The notes under the pieces: generated by a model
What the model was told of the DNA's origin: nothing
Database searches by the model: none
The model's input: the letters and a program-made list of their open reading frames with translations, nothing else
Position numbers and translations under genes: made by a program
Shown: positions 1 to 8,458 of the stretch, piece after piece
Numbering within the stretch: the first letter of the stretch is position 1
Layout of the letters: every line of letters starts with the position of its first letter
NCBI GenBank assembly: GCA_022614855.1
Contig: JAKEHU010000019.1
Span: forward strand, 1 to 64,000
DNA: 64,000 bases
Source of the DNA: Chlamydiota bacterium
GTDB taxonomy: Bacteria; Chlamydiota; Chlamydiia; Chlamydiales; Rhabdochlamydiaceae
Reading direction: 5' to 3'

Positions 1-1
1 T

Positions 2-139
2 AATGATTTTTCAGCAAATCTAAAAGCGGCTTTTGAGCAACAATGTGTAGAGCACATGGGCGAAAAAGCTGATTTTAGAGATGCTAAAAAGCAAATTTTT
101 AACGAGAAAATGGAGTTTCGAAAGAAGTCTATTATTTAA
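2..139 (+). CDS. C-terminal fragment of an unidentified protein, cut by the window edge
   Basis: A reading frame is open from base 2 and stops at TAA 137-139, giving about 45 residues rich in K, E, F and Q. The spacing of the final DFRDAKKQIF and KMEF segments loosely recalls the C-terminal helix of enoyl-CoA hydratase/crotonase proteins, but this is too short to assign. It is followed 20 bases later by the start of an F-box/LRR gene on the same strand. It could equally be an unrelated accessory protein. Confidence 0.45.
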   Translation, partial: NDFSANLKAAFEQQCVEHMGEKADFRDAKKQIFNEKMEFRKKSII

Positions 140-159
140 TTTAAAATTGATTTAAAGAA

Positions 160-1725
160 ATGGCTAACAGCTTAGGTGAATTGTCAAAATTATCCAATGA
201 ACGGATTGTTCAGATTTTTTCCTATTGCTTGGATACACCCCATGCGAGAAAAGTATCTAGTGCATTTAAAAAACTATATGATGCAGCAATGGAAATCAGA
301 ATTAGAGAAATTCAAACCACCTGTGAAGGACCCTATTATGAAAAACTTAAAGAGCGTCTTGAACAATTGTTTTATGAAAACACCCCTGTAACAACTAGGG
401 AAATCTGGGTTAGAAAAATTAAAATTAGACCGCATTATGAAAATCTTAAAGATTTTTTTTAAAAAAATGCCAATGAAGATACTGATACCACTAGATATGT
501 GTTTCCACGATTTATTCGATTTAAACTGTTATTGTATAAAAACAACACATTTGCGTTTTCTCGATTAAGACAGTTTGCAGAAAGCTTTTCTCCTTCTCTT
601 ACCATTAAGGAAATCATTTCTTCAGAAAAGTTAAAGGTCAATGAGAGAGACAAAATTCTTTTAGATTTTTGGAATGCAAAAGGATTCATTGGAGTCTGGG
701 TAAGCCTTTGCACTACTGCAGATCAAGTAAGACAAAAAATTCAGAATCGAAAAGAGTTAAAACAGTTAGATCTTAAACTCAATAGGCTAAATTTAATCCC
801 TGAGGAAATAGGAGATTTTAAAGAGCTCGAAATGGTTTTCCTTGGACACAATCAAATTAAAATTTTGCCAGAGGGAATGGGAAAACTTAAAAAGTTGAAA
901 AAACTTCATCTTTGGAAAAATGAATTAACATCTCTTCCGAAAGGGATAGAAAATCTTGAAAAATTGGAAGAGCTTTTACTTGGAAATAATAAGTTAAAGA
1001 GTCTTTCAATAGAAATTATAAAGTTAAAGAATTTAAAGAAACTTTCTCTTGATGGAAATCAATTAATCTCAATCCCAATAGAGATAAAAAATCTTGTAAA
1101 TTTGGAAGAACTTTCACTTGAGGGAAATGAACTGGAAACTATCCCATCAGAAATTGGAAATCTTGCAAATTTAAAGAAACTCCTTCTTGGTTGCAACAAG
1201 ATAAAATTTATCCCCGAAGAAATAAGAAAACTTGAAAGGTTAGAAAAGTTTTCACTGAGAGAAAACAAGCTGCAGGAAATTCCAATGGGAATTGGAAAGC
1301 TTAAAAACTTGAGGCTCTTAGAACTTTCATACAATCAGTTAACATCAATACCAGAAGGTCTCCCAATCGAAATTGCGAAGTATGGGAATTTGCAAACACT
1401 AGATCTTTCGGGAAATCTATTGAAAGCATTACCAGAATCGATAGGGCATTTAAAAAATTTGGAGGTCTTTTTGCTTACAAATAATAGATTAGAAGATCTC
1501 CCAGTTGAAATTGGGAAGCTCTGGAATTTGCAAACACTAGATCTTTCAGGAAACCTATTAAAGGTATTACCAGAATCGATAGGGGATCTAAAAAATTTAC
1601 GTAGATTCGAGCTTGCAGAAAATCGATTAAGAACTCTTCCAAAAGAAATTGTAAATCTTAAAAACTTGTCTATTTTTTCTATAATTGGAAATCCTTTGAA
1701 CAATCTCTTCTTCCTGAAAGAGTAA
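160..1725 (+). pseudogene. F-box-like/leucine-rich-repeat protein, broken by an in-frame stop
   Basis: The first part (160-462) encodes an N-terminal motif resembling an F-box: LSNERIVQIFSYCL followed by ARKVSSAFKKLYD. It ends at TAA 460-462, just after a run of T8 followed by A7. The same frame stays open after the stop and carries the rest of the protein, about 13 leucine-rich repeats of 23 residues with the pattern LPxEIGxLxNLxxLxLxxNxL, to TAA 1723-1725. The neighbouring gene at 2222 has the same F-box-plus-LRR layout in one uninterrupted frame, so I read this as one gene with a nonsense change. A separate downstream protein starting at GTG 499 is the alternative. F-box/LRR proteins in intracellular bacteria are commonly secreted effectors that mimic host SCF ubiquitin-ligase adaptors; that role is inferred here. 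Confidence 0.7.
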
Positions 1726-1736
1726 AAGCAATTATT

Positions 1737-1902
1737 AACGCGAATTCGGGATTAGATCTCTATGAGAAAGATTATCTTTTTGCGCCTTTTTTATGAAAAA
1801 CTGCTTGAAAATAGCGCTTTGGCTATTTCCTGCACAGTTTTTTCTAAAAAATTCATCAAAAATCTAATCTTTCTCATAGAGATCTAATCCCGAATTCGCG
1901 TT
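1737..1902. repeat. Palindromic element, 166 bp with 38-bp perfect terminal inverted repeats
   Basis: The arms at 1737-1774 and 1865-1902 are exact reverse complements, and each contains a GAATTC. Inside are weaker nested repeats: AAAAACTG pairs with CAGTTTTT, and AATAGC with GCTATT around a GCTTTG loop. The whole could fold into one long stem-loop. There is no coding capacity of note. It lies 12 bases downstream of the broken LRR gene and is similar in size, though not in sequence, to the other palindromic elements in the window. Confidence 0.85.
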
Positions 1903-1925
1903 TATTATGCATCTAGTTGGGACTA

Positions 1926-2091
1926 AGAAGCTGTATTAAGACTAGCTTTTTAGAGATTCGAAAGGATTTTTGATGAGACTTCGCGTCAATCGACGAAGGT
2001 CATATGCGAAGCTGCATATGATCAAGAAGATTGAAGTGAAGGATCGCAAAAATCTTTCAAAGATTGAAGGCCTAGTTTTAGTACAGCTTCT
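1926..2091 (+). repeat. Palindromic repeat family R1, copy 1
   Basis: This 166-bp element has 20-bp terminal inverted repeats (AGAAGCTGTATTAAGACTAG against CTAGTTTTAGTACAGCTTCT, 18 of 20 pairing) and a central hairpin, TCATATGCGAAG and CTGCATATGA. The interior matches, in reverse orientation, the element at 49519-49689, but the outer termini of the two copies differ while each pairs with itself. Only 23 bases separate it from the preceding palindrome. Confidence 0.85.
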
Positions 2092-2155
2092 AAAGCTGGA
2101 TCTTGCCTTTTTTTTCTTATTTTTAAGTCATTAATAATAAATAGTTTATAGGCTG

Positions 2156-2184
2156 TTTAGATTAATTCATTTTTGTGATATAAT
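2156..2184 (+). promoter_or_regulatory. Candidate promoter of the second F-box/LRR gene
   Basis: A perfect TATAAT at 2179-2184 is preceded by TGA, forming an extended -10. A weak -35-like TTTAGA lies at 2156-2161 with 17-base spacing. It stands 37 bases upstream of the ATG at 2222. The same extended -10 precedes the accessory gene at 48388. Confidence 0.45.
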
Positions 2185-2221
2185 GCTTTGGTAATTTAAT
2201 TTTATAACAAATATTAAATAA

Positions 2222-3421
2222 ATGAGCACAAGCGAAATTACCAACCTAGGAGTTTTTCCTAAAGATCTATGGTTATCAGGAATTCTTCCCTATTGCCTTG
2301 AAAATTACAAATTGCGAAAAGTATCTAAATCCATCAAAATTTTATACGACGAAGCATTGGCAGAAAGAGTTGGACAAATCGAGGCTAGATTCAAAAAATT
2401 AAATCTTAGAGTTACACTCGGTGAATTGATATTCAAAAAGCAGGAAAGTACCGTAATGTTTTCCCATTTAAGAGGTTTCTCATCTGAGTTTACTACTTTC
2501 AAATTTATAGATATTCTTTCTTATGAGGCATTAAATAATAAAATAGAGCAAGAAGATAAAATATTCTTTAACTTTTTTAAAGAAGCTGCTCAGAAGAACA
2601 GATGGTTGGAATCTGAGAAAGCACAAACTGTAAATGAAGCCAGGAGTTATCTAAGACAATATTCCAACAACCTTGAAAGTGGATATAAGAATAAAAAAGT
2701 AATAAATTTAAGAAATTTAACATTGAGTTTGCCAATTTTACCAAGTGAGTTTTTTCATTATCTATCCCCTAATTTAGAATGTATTAGCATCGAATGGTCT
2801 GGTTTAACTAACATTCCAAATTCGATCGGAAGATTTCAACATTTAAAACAGCTTAAATTAGGATGTAATGAATTAAAATTCTTACCTGCTGATATAATAA
2901 ATCTTAAAGCATTAAAAAAGCTTAAATCAAACGGAAATAAATTCACAACTTTCCAAACTGAGATTTTGTATCTTACAAATTTGAAAAAACTCGATCTTTC
3001 AAATAATCAAATAGAATTCATCCCAGAAGAAATAGAATGCCTTATAAATTTAACGGAGCTTATTCTGAGCGATAATAAATTGACCTCTCTTCCTAATAAT
3101 ATTGAAAAACTTGCAAATTTGAAAATATTAATTGTGTCGCAAAACCAGTTAAATTCTCTACCAAAAATAGAAAATCTTAAAAAATTAGAAAGACTTTTGG
3201 TTCAAGGAAATAAGTTAACCAGCCTTCCTCAAGATATTATAAATCTTAAGGATTTAAAGACATGTATTGTATGTGATAATCCTTTGACTTCTATTCCCGA
3301 AGAAATCATGCCAATTTTAAAAAGTTCAATTTCAAATTTAAGGTTCTTATCTGATTTCATCGGTCATAAAGATAAAAAAAAAAGAACTGAATCAGAAGTT
3401 TTCATGAAGGTCAACGAATGA
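2222..3421 (+). CDS. F-box-like/leucine-rich-repeat protein, probable secreted effector
   Basis: This 399-residue protein has an N-terminal F-box-like segment (about residues 12-50: FPKDLWLSGILPYCL, then LRKVSKSIKILYDEA). A helical linker runs to about residue 150. Some eight leucine-rich repeats follow (about 155-370) with the 23-residue pattern LxxLPxxIxxLxNLxxLxLxxN. There is no signal peptide or membrane segment. It is an intact paralogue of the broken gene at 160-1725, separated from it by two palindromic elements. The domain pair is eukaryote-like, and proteins of this layout in intracellular bacteria usually act in host ubiquitination; this is an inference, as is secretion. Its 3' end overlaps acpS by 11 bases on the opposite strand. 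Confidence 0.85.
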   Translation: MSTSEITNLGVFPKDLWLSGILPYCLENYKLRKVSKSIKILYDEALAERVGQIEARFKKLNLRVTLGELIFKKQESTVMFSHLRGFSSEFTTFKFIDILSYEALNNKIEQEDKIFFNFFKEAAQKNRWLESEKAQTVNEARSYLRQYSNNLESGYKNKKVINLRNLTLSLPILPSEFFHYLSPNLECISIEWSGLTNIPNSIGRFQHLKQLKLGCNELKFLPADIINLKALKKLKSNGNKFTTFQTEILYLTNLKKLDLSNNQIEFIPEEIECLINLTELILSDNKLTSLPNNIEKLANLKILIVSQNQLNSLPKIENLKKLERLLVQGNKLTSLPQDIINLKDLKTCIVCDNPLTSIPEEIMPILKSSISNLRFLSDFIGHKDKKKRTESEVFMKVNE

Positions 3422-3806
3422 CCCAGAGCGCAAAAGCTACTGCATAGGTTTTGCAGTGAGAGATGGAGATCAGAACTTTGGGATTGTTAAAGTTTTCTTG
3501 GGCTTTTGGGGAAAAGACTACTTCGGGTTTTCCAAGATGGTCGGAAAGGATTTGGATATCTTTCCAGGAAATTTCCTTTCCGATCCCAGTGCCGAGTGCT
3601 TTGGCGATGGCCTCTTTAGCGGCAAAGCGGCCAGCAAAGTGGGGGATGGAATCTCGATATTTTGAGCAATAGGTTTGCTCTCCTGCAGTAAAAATTCTTT
3701 TAAGGAAGCGATCTTCGTAGCGATCTACAGCTTGCCGAATTCGATCTAGTTCAATGAGATCACTGCCGATACCAAGGACTTTGTGGTTTGAAAAAGCTGG
3801 ATTCAT
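3411..3806 (-). CDS. acpS: Holo-[acyl-carrier-protein] synthase
   Basis: AcpS transfers the 4'-phosphopantetheine arm from CoA to a serine of acyl carrier protein, activating it for fatty acid synthesis in the cytosol. The 131-residue length fits the family (about 120-130). Both signature motifs are present: GIGSDLIELDRI (residues 12-23, the metal-binding Asp at 16) and FAAKEAIAKALG (61-72, catalytic Glu at 65). The start ATG at 3806 overlaps the stop of the upstream PIN/TRAM gene by four bases (ATGA), indicating coupled translation. Confidence 0.95.
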   Translation of the reverse strand: MNPAFSNHKVLGIGSDLIELDRIRQAVDRYEDRFLKRIFTAGEQTYCSKYRDSIPHFAGRFAAKEAIAKALGTGIGKEISWKDIQILSDHLGKPEVVFSPKAQENFNNPKVLISISHCKTYAVAFALWVIR

Positions 3807-4873
3807 TGAGAATAGAGATTGTTGTGCACTGTTTCATCAAATTTTTCAACTGCATTGCAGAAGATAATCCTTCCAGAGCTGGTGTGCTTTACAGAAAGTA
3901 CATGAGCATCGACCATTTCTCCAATATAATCTCCGCCGCCATTGACAACGACCATTGTTCCATCTTCGAGATATCCAACTCCTTGTCTTGGTTCTTTTCC
4001 ATATCGTTGAATTTTAATTTTAATCGATTCTCCCCCTTCCATGAGGGGTTTAAGCGCATTGGAAAGAGAATGGATGTTGATGATGCGCACCCCTTCAATC
4101 GCAGAAGTTTGGATGCGGCTCATATCAGCTGTTAAAAGATTGGCATTGAGAAAACGGGCTAATCTGATCAACTTATCAAAGAGATCTTTGACTTCAGGAA
4201 AATCTGTATCGTCATAGTGGAGATCTAGATGGGGAATTTCCTCTAGTTTTTTAATCGTATCTAAGCTTTTTCGAAGTTTGTTTCGGACTAGTTCATCTCG
4301 TGTCAGTTCTAATTGGGTATTCAGATCGCGCACCATAAAACGGGGAATGATCAGCTGATGATCGAGAAGGCCAGTTGTAGCAAGATCAATGATGCGAGCA
4401 TCTGCAAGAGCAGACAAATCGATGAGGAGATCTTTTTTCTTTTGACTCGATAGAGCAAATTTCACAAAGGGAATGCTGACATAGAGTTCTTCAGCAGATC
4501 GCAAGGTAATGATTGAACCGATATAAATTCCAAAAAGGAGAAGAGCGGTTTTAATTAAGCCAACCGTTTGCGGCTGCATGACGATATGAAATTGAGTGAT
4601 TTCCAAGAGCCCGTTAAAAGTCATTACAAGGGCACGGCCCATGAGATATCCAAAAAAAATCCCAAGGATAATCACATTGAACGTGCGTAAAGTTAATTTT
4701 GAAAATAGCAGGTCAAAAGAGAGCAGAAATAGGGTAAATAAAGTTGCAACCCCAAGGCCAATAGAAATTTTTTCAAAGAAGGTTCCAGTAGGAGTAGAGA
4801 TGACAAATGTGGTTAAGAAAAAAGTGGCGATTAAAATAATAAATAGGCGCAAAAGGAAAGTAGATTTTTTCAT
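3803..4873 (-). CDS. Membrane-anchored PIN/TRAM domain protein (YacL-like)
   Basis: The 356-residue protein has four predicted membrane segments (about residues 6-25, 37-55, 64-84 and 103-123). A PIN-type nuclease domain follows (about 148-265), with acidic positions in LLIDLSALAD (Asp 152) and LLTADM (Asp 250). A C-terminal TRAM domain (about 280-345) carries GVGYLEDGTMVVV. This is the layout of the YacL family, predicted membrane-bound RNases whose substrate is not firmly established. It shares a four-base overlap with acpS downstream and is divergent from lgt. Confidence 0.85.
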   Translation of the reverse strand: MKKSTFLLRLFIILIATFFLTTFVISTPTGTFFEKISIGLGVATLFTLFLLSFDLLFSKLTLRTFNVIILGIFFGYLMGRALVMTFNGLLEITQFHIVMQPQTVGLIKTALLLFGIYIGSIITLRSAEELYVSIPFVKFALSSQKKKDLLIDLSALADARIIDLATTGLLDHQLIIPRFMVRDLNTQLELTRDELVRNKLRKSLDTIKKLEEIPHLDLHYDDTDFPEVKDLFDKLIRLARFLNANLLTADMSRIQTSAIEGVRIINIHSLSNALKPLMEGGESIKIKIQRYGKEPRQGVGYLEDGTMVVVNGGGDYIGEMVDAHVLSVKHTSSGRIIFCNAVEKFDETVHNNLYSQ

Positions 4874-4968
4874 GAATTCTAGGCTATAGAATAAGCTTAT
4901 GCAGCATAATGATAGAATTATTTTTTGTCGATAGGATAAAATAGCAAACTGGAATTCAGGTTAACACA

Positions 4969-5853
4969 ATGGATATTTTAGCTTATTTTTATTGGGATCC
5001 GCAAAGAGAACTTTTTTCTTATACCATTCCATTTTTGAATCGACCTCCTTTTTGGTATGGTCTTTTTTTTGCTGTTGGCTTTTTTCTTGCCTATTTTATT
5101 TTTAGAATTCTGTTAAAAAAATTTCTCATTCCTTACAACATCACAAAACGAGAAATTGCAATTCTTGTAGAAAAATGTACTTTATTCGTTGTCATTGGAA
5201 CAATTATCGGTGCGAGGTTAGGAGATGTTCTCTTTTATCAAGATTGGGATACGCTTATTGCAAATCCGATAGAGATCATCAAGTTTTGGGAAGGTGGGCT
5301 AGCAAGTCATGGGGCAATTGTAGGAATTTTTCTTTCTCTTTGGTTTTTTTCTAAGAAAATTAAAAAGGATTACCCGATGGTCAATTTGATTCGGCTAGTT
5401 GATTTAATGGTCATTCCAGCCTGTCTTGCAGCTGCTTTTATTCGGATTGGAAATTTTTTTAATCAAGAAATTTTGGGAATTCCAACCGATGTTTCCTGGG
5501 CAGTCATGTTTGGTCACCCTGCAGATGGCACTCTTCCCATACCTCGCCATCCGGTTCAATTGTATGAATCGGCTTTTTATCTTTTTCTTTTCTTTTTTCT
5601 TTCGTTCATGAGGTGGCGATTTTCGCTCTTTTCAAAATTGGGAAAACTCTCTGGATATTTTTTTATGATTATTTTTACTTTTCGGCTATTCATTGAACAT
5701 TTTAAAGAGCATCAAAGTCGACTGATCAATCCAGAATTTGGAATGGATGTGGGACAAATTTTAAGTATTCCTTTTATTTTACTCGGAATCTGGCTTGCTT
5801 TTTTCATGCAAGAGAAAAGTGCGAGAGACCCTTTCTCTGTCAAAAGGAACTAA
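4969..5853 (+). CDS. lgt: Prolipoprotein diacylglyceryl transferase
   Basis: Lgt moves diacylglycerol from phosphatidylglycerol to the lipobox cysteine of prolipoproteins in the inner membrane. The 294-residue polytopic protein has about seven hydrophobic segments. It carries the family signatures: GGLASHGAIVG (109-119, including the essential His 114), RIGNFFNQE (159-167) and HPVQLYES (194-201). Length is normal. Its last 75 bases overlap the 3' end of the convergent unknown gene at 5779-7650. A substrate lipoprotein candidate is encoded at 25296-26093. Confidence 0.95.
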   Translation: MDILAYFYWDPQRELFSYTIPFLNRPPFWYGLFFAVGFFLAYFIFRILLKKFLIPYNITKREIAILVEKCTLFVVIGTIIGARLGDVLFYQDWDTLIANPIEIIKFWEGGLASHGAIVGIFLSLWFFSKKIKKDYPMVNLIRLVDLMVIPACLAAAFIRIGNFFNQEILGIPTDVSWAVMFGHPADGTLPIPRHPVQLYESAFYLFLFFFLSFMRWRFSLFSKLGKLSGYFFMIIFTFRLFIEHFKEHQSRLINPEFGMDVGQILSIPFILLGIWLAFFMQEKSARDPFSVKRN

Positions 5854-7650
5854 AGGTAAGATTTTTTTGCATAAATCTTCTAAGAAACCAAGAACTTTCT
5901 CTTTATTTTTTTTCTCTATAAAAGCGGAAAACTGGAGATAGTGCCATTTGATAAAACGGTCAAATGAACTTTCTTCCTTCTTTGCAAAGGATTGATACCA
6001 TGAATATTTCAATAAAATCCAAGCTTGTAGGTGTATTTGCGGAGAATAGGGGGCTAAAGATGGATATATTTCCAAATACTGGTTACAAATATTTCCAATA
6101 AATTGTTCGAGGTTCAATTCCTGATCTTGTGTGCAATTCAACACTTGCATCCATTTTTTAGAAATCAATTTTAATAGAGGAGATTCTTCATTGAGTTGAA
6201 TAGAACGGTAAATCATATCTCCTTGCAAAGTCCAGATGTGAATTTTATTTTCGATCTCATCCCACTGGTTTGTATTTGCAAGATCTTTGGCTTTTTGAAA
6301 ATATCCTACTGCGGCTTGTACAGCGTTTGTAAAACTTAAATTTGGATCGTCGATGATGATTCTTGCGATTTCTTCTTCTATTTTTTGTCCAATGCGATAG
6401 GGAAGTTCTTCTAAAATTCTTTTAGATTCACTGACGGTTTTCCAAATGGTAATTTCAATCCATTCTTTTTCTTTTCCTTTTATTTGGGGTAAATTGATCG
6501 CTTCTTCATAAGTTTCTTTGATGAGTTCTTTTATCGTATCCAAACTTTTGCAAATGGTTTCATTTTTCATTAGTAAAAGTTCTGCAGAAATAAAAGAGGA
6601 AAGAGATGAATTGTCGCCTTCTTTTTTAAGACAGATATTTTCAATGGCTCTTTCGAGCTGGTAGTGAGGGAGCTCTTTAGGGAGCTCACACGCTAATGTA
6701 TACAGAGCAAAGATGCGCCTGACCATTTCCTGATTGGATATATTTGGGATCAATTCTTTGCAAAGGTTGATATGTTTTCTAATGAAGTGAATGAGAGACT
6801 TCTTTTCTGTAGCTGACAATCGATTGTTAAGAGGAGAGGAAAAATAGAGTTTTTCCGAGAGAAGGGAAGCTATGGTACTTGTTGCTTTTTCGGTCGATGA
6901 AAAATTGGGGAATTCTTTCAAATAGAGAAGAGATTCTTTAATGCGATAAGCTAATTCTTTTTGTGGAATTGAGTGCTCTTTAGCAGTAGTATCAAGAATG
7001 CATCTCACGATGAGCTTGTCAATGTTATCATAGTGGTCATAAGGGCTTTTATGGTCCGCATCTGGCTGAGGAATGAGATGTTTTTGCATAGACCAGATGA
7101 GATGCGTTAAATGGTCAAGCTTTGGTCTTATGCCATCGATAGTAACAATGCATTCGCTCATTTTTAAAGCGAGCTTGTGAGCAAAATGGTAGGGATGAAG
7201 CTGACAGATGTGTTTAACTTTAGAAGCAGCTTTGAGGTTTTCTTTAATCAAAAAATGAATGTTTAATTTTCCATCTTGGGTTAAAGCTTCTTTTTGATCT
7301 TGAATTTGATGAGAGTAAAAATGAATTCTTTCCCAAGTTCTTTTGATTGCAGATGTTCCTAACCGGTATTTAGGAAATTGTTTTCTAAATTCAGGAGTAA
7401 TTTTGTTGATCAGCTCTTCTTGCAGCTTGATCGACCATTTTTTGCATTCCTGGATATTGCAAAGTTCTTGTTTTATTTTTTTCGATAGAAAAAGGCTCAA
7501 ATCGGAATAGGGATCATGAAAATCAGGGGTATCATCAATGGTATCTAAATCTTTGAAAAGAGAAAATTCTTTTTTAACATTTGTGAATGTCAGGCCACTC
7601 ATCTTTTTTTTCTCATCACTTTGAAAGGAGTCTTGAAAAAAGTTTTGCAT
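5779..7650 (-). CDS. Large hypothetical alpha-helical protein
   Basis: I do not recognise this 623-residue protein. It is soluble-looking: no signal peptide, no clear membrane segment, rich in K, E, L and I, and predicted mainly helical. It contains no obvious catalytic motif. It begins at ATG 7650, just outside a palindromic element (7662-7826), and its 3' end overlaps lgt by 75 bases convergently. In a chlamydial genome such proteins are often type III effectors or structural components, but nothing in the sequence decides this. Confidence 0.7.
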   Translation of the reverse strand: MQNFFQDSFQSDEKKKMSGLTFTNVKKEFSLFKDLDTIDDTPDFHDPYSDLSLFLSKKIKQELCNIQECKKWSIKLQEELINKITPEFRKQFPKYRLGTSAIKRTWERIHFYSHQIQDQKEALTQDGKLNIHFLIKENLKAASKVKHICQLHPYHFAHKLALKMSECIVTIDGIRPKLDHLTHLIWSMQKHLIPQPDADHKSPYDHYDNIDKLIVRCILDTTAKEHSIPQKELAYRIKESLLYLKEFPNFSSTEKATSTIASLLSEKLYFSSPLNNRLSATEKKSLIHFIRKHINLCKELIPNISNQEMVRRIFALYTLACELPKELPHYQLERAIENICLKKEGDNSSLSSFISAELLLMKNETICKSLDTIKELIKETYEEAINLPQIKGKEKEWIEITIWKTVSESKRILEELPYRIGQKIEEEIARIIIDDPNLSFTNAVQAAVGYFQKAKDLANTNQWDEIENKIHIWTLQGDMIYRSIQLNEESPLLKLISKKWMQVLNCTQDQELNLEQFIGNICNQYLEIYPSLAPYSPQIHLQAWILLKYSWYQSFAKKEESSFDRFIKWHYLQFSAFIEKKNKEKVLGFLEDLCKKILPLVPFDRERVSRTFLLHEKSKPDSE

Positions 7651-7661
7651 AGTTTGTTAAA

Positions 7662-7826
7662 AACTCACCTTACGCACAAAGGGAGGACGAATAAATGAAT
7701 CCTTCGCATCTCAAATGTTCCAAAAATACTCGCCATATTTTTTCAAATATGGCTCCGTTTTTTGTCCCATTTGATTTTTCGAAATCTATCATTTCTTCAT
7801 TCCTCCCTTTGTGCGTAAGGTGAGTT
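7662..7826. repeat. Palindromic element, 165 bp with 26-bp perfect terminal inverted repeats
   Basis: The arms at 7662-7687 and 7801-7826 are exact reverse complements. A central hairpin is formed by CCATATTTT and AAATATGG. Each arm, read inward, contains GGGAGGA followed closely by an ATG, so it looks like a ribosome-binding site. On the plus strand an open frame of 42 codons runs from ATG 7695 to TGA 7823, ending in the far arm. One degraded arm of the same type lies at 34721-34746. The element occupies most of the 332-base gap between the divergent genes at 7650 and 7983. Confidence 0.85.
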
Positions 7827-7923
7827 AAAAAATTTTTTATCAGGAAATTTTAGATCTAAAGGAAGAGAAGATTTTTGTCTATCAAGATTTTTTTTAAAGC
7901 AGGGTTTCTCAGAGTTTTTCTCC

Positions 7924-7952
7924 TTGATCAAATAATATTATTAAGAAATAAT
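7924..7952 (+). promoter_or_regulatory. Candidate ssb promoter
   Basis: TTGATC at 7924-7929 and AATAAT at 7947-7952 are 17 bases apart and lie 30 bases before the ssb ATG at 7983. The match to the main sigma-factor consensus is moderate. Apart from this and the palindrome, I see nothing else in the 7651-7982 gap. Confidence 0.4.
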
Positions 7953-7982
7953 CTGTGACGTTGTTAATAAGGGAGAGAAAAG

Positions 7983-8453
7983 ATGAATCACATCACTGTT
8001 GCAGGCCATTTAGGAGAAGATCCCAAAGTGCGTTTTACCTCTTCTGGACAAAAGGTTACGACGTTTAGCTTGGCTACGCGTGCAAGAGGAGGAAAAGATA
8101 AAGAAGATAAGACAATTTGGTGGAGGATTACAGTTTGGGGCGAGCAGTTTGATAAGATGATTCGCTATTTAAAAAAAGGCAGCCCTGTTTTAGTTGTTGG
8201 AGAACTCAATAAGCCAGAAATTTTTACTGATAGGGAAGGAAAACCACAAGTTTCTATGAATATTACTGCAGCAAATCTCTATTTTAGTCCTTTTGGACGG
8301 CCCAGTGATGGAGGGAATCAAAATCAAGAAGCGGCACAACCTGCAGAACAAATGGCTCATGCTGCGCATGGAAATAGTACCGGTGGAATGAAAGAATTTG
8401 GACAGAGCAAGGTTGAAGAGGAAGTATTTAACGATGATGAAATTCCCTTCTGA
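7983..8453 (+). CDS. ssb: Single-stranded DNA-binding protein
   Basis: SSB coats single-stranded DNA during replication and repair and recruits partner proteins through its C-terminal tip. The 156-residue protein has the OB-fold domain (about 1-110), starting MNHITVAGHLGEDPKVR with the WWRITVWGEQ strand. A flexible Q/A/G-rich linker follows, then the acidic tip ending DDEIPF, typical of bacterial SSB. A strong GGGAGAG ribosome-binding site precedes ATG 7983. pepA follows after five bases, an arrangement also found in Chlamydia. Confidence 0.95.
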   Translation: MNHITVAGHLGEDPKVRFTSSGQKVTTFSLATRARGGKDKEDKTIWWRITVWGEQFDKMIRYLKKGSPVLVVGELNKPEIFTDREGKPQVSMNITAANLYFSPFGRPSDGGNQNQEAAQPAEQMAHAAHGNSTGGMKEFGQSKVEEEVFNDDEIPF

Positions 8454-8458
8454 GATAG

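Noticed and set aside
7695-7823. 42-codon frame within the palindrome as an annotated gene
   Set aside because: It lies entirely in a repeat, and its start and end are in the repeat arms; kept as an observation, not a gene call.
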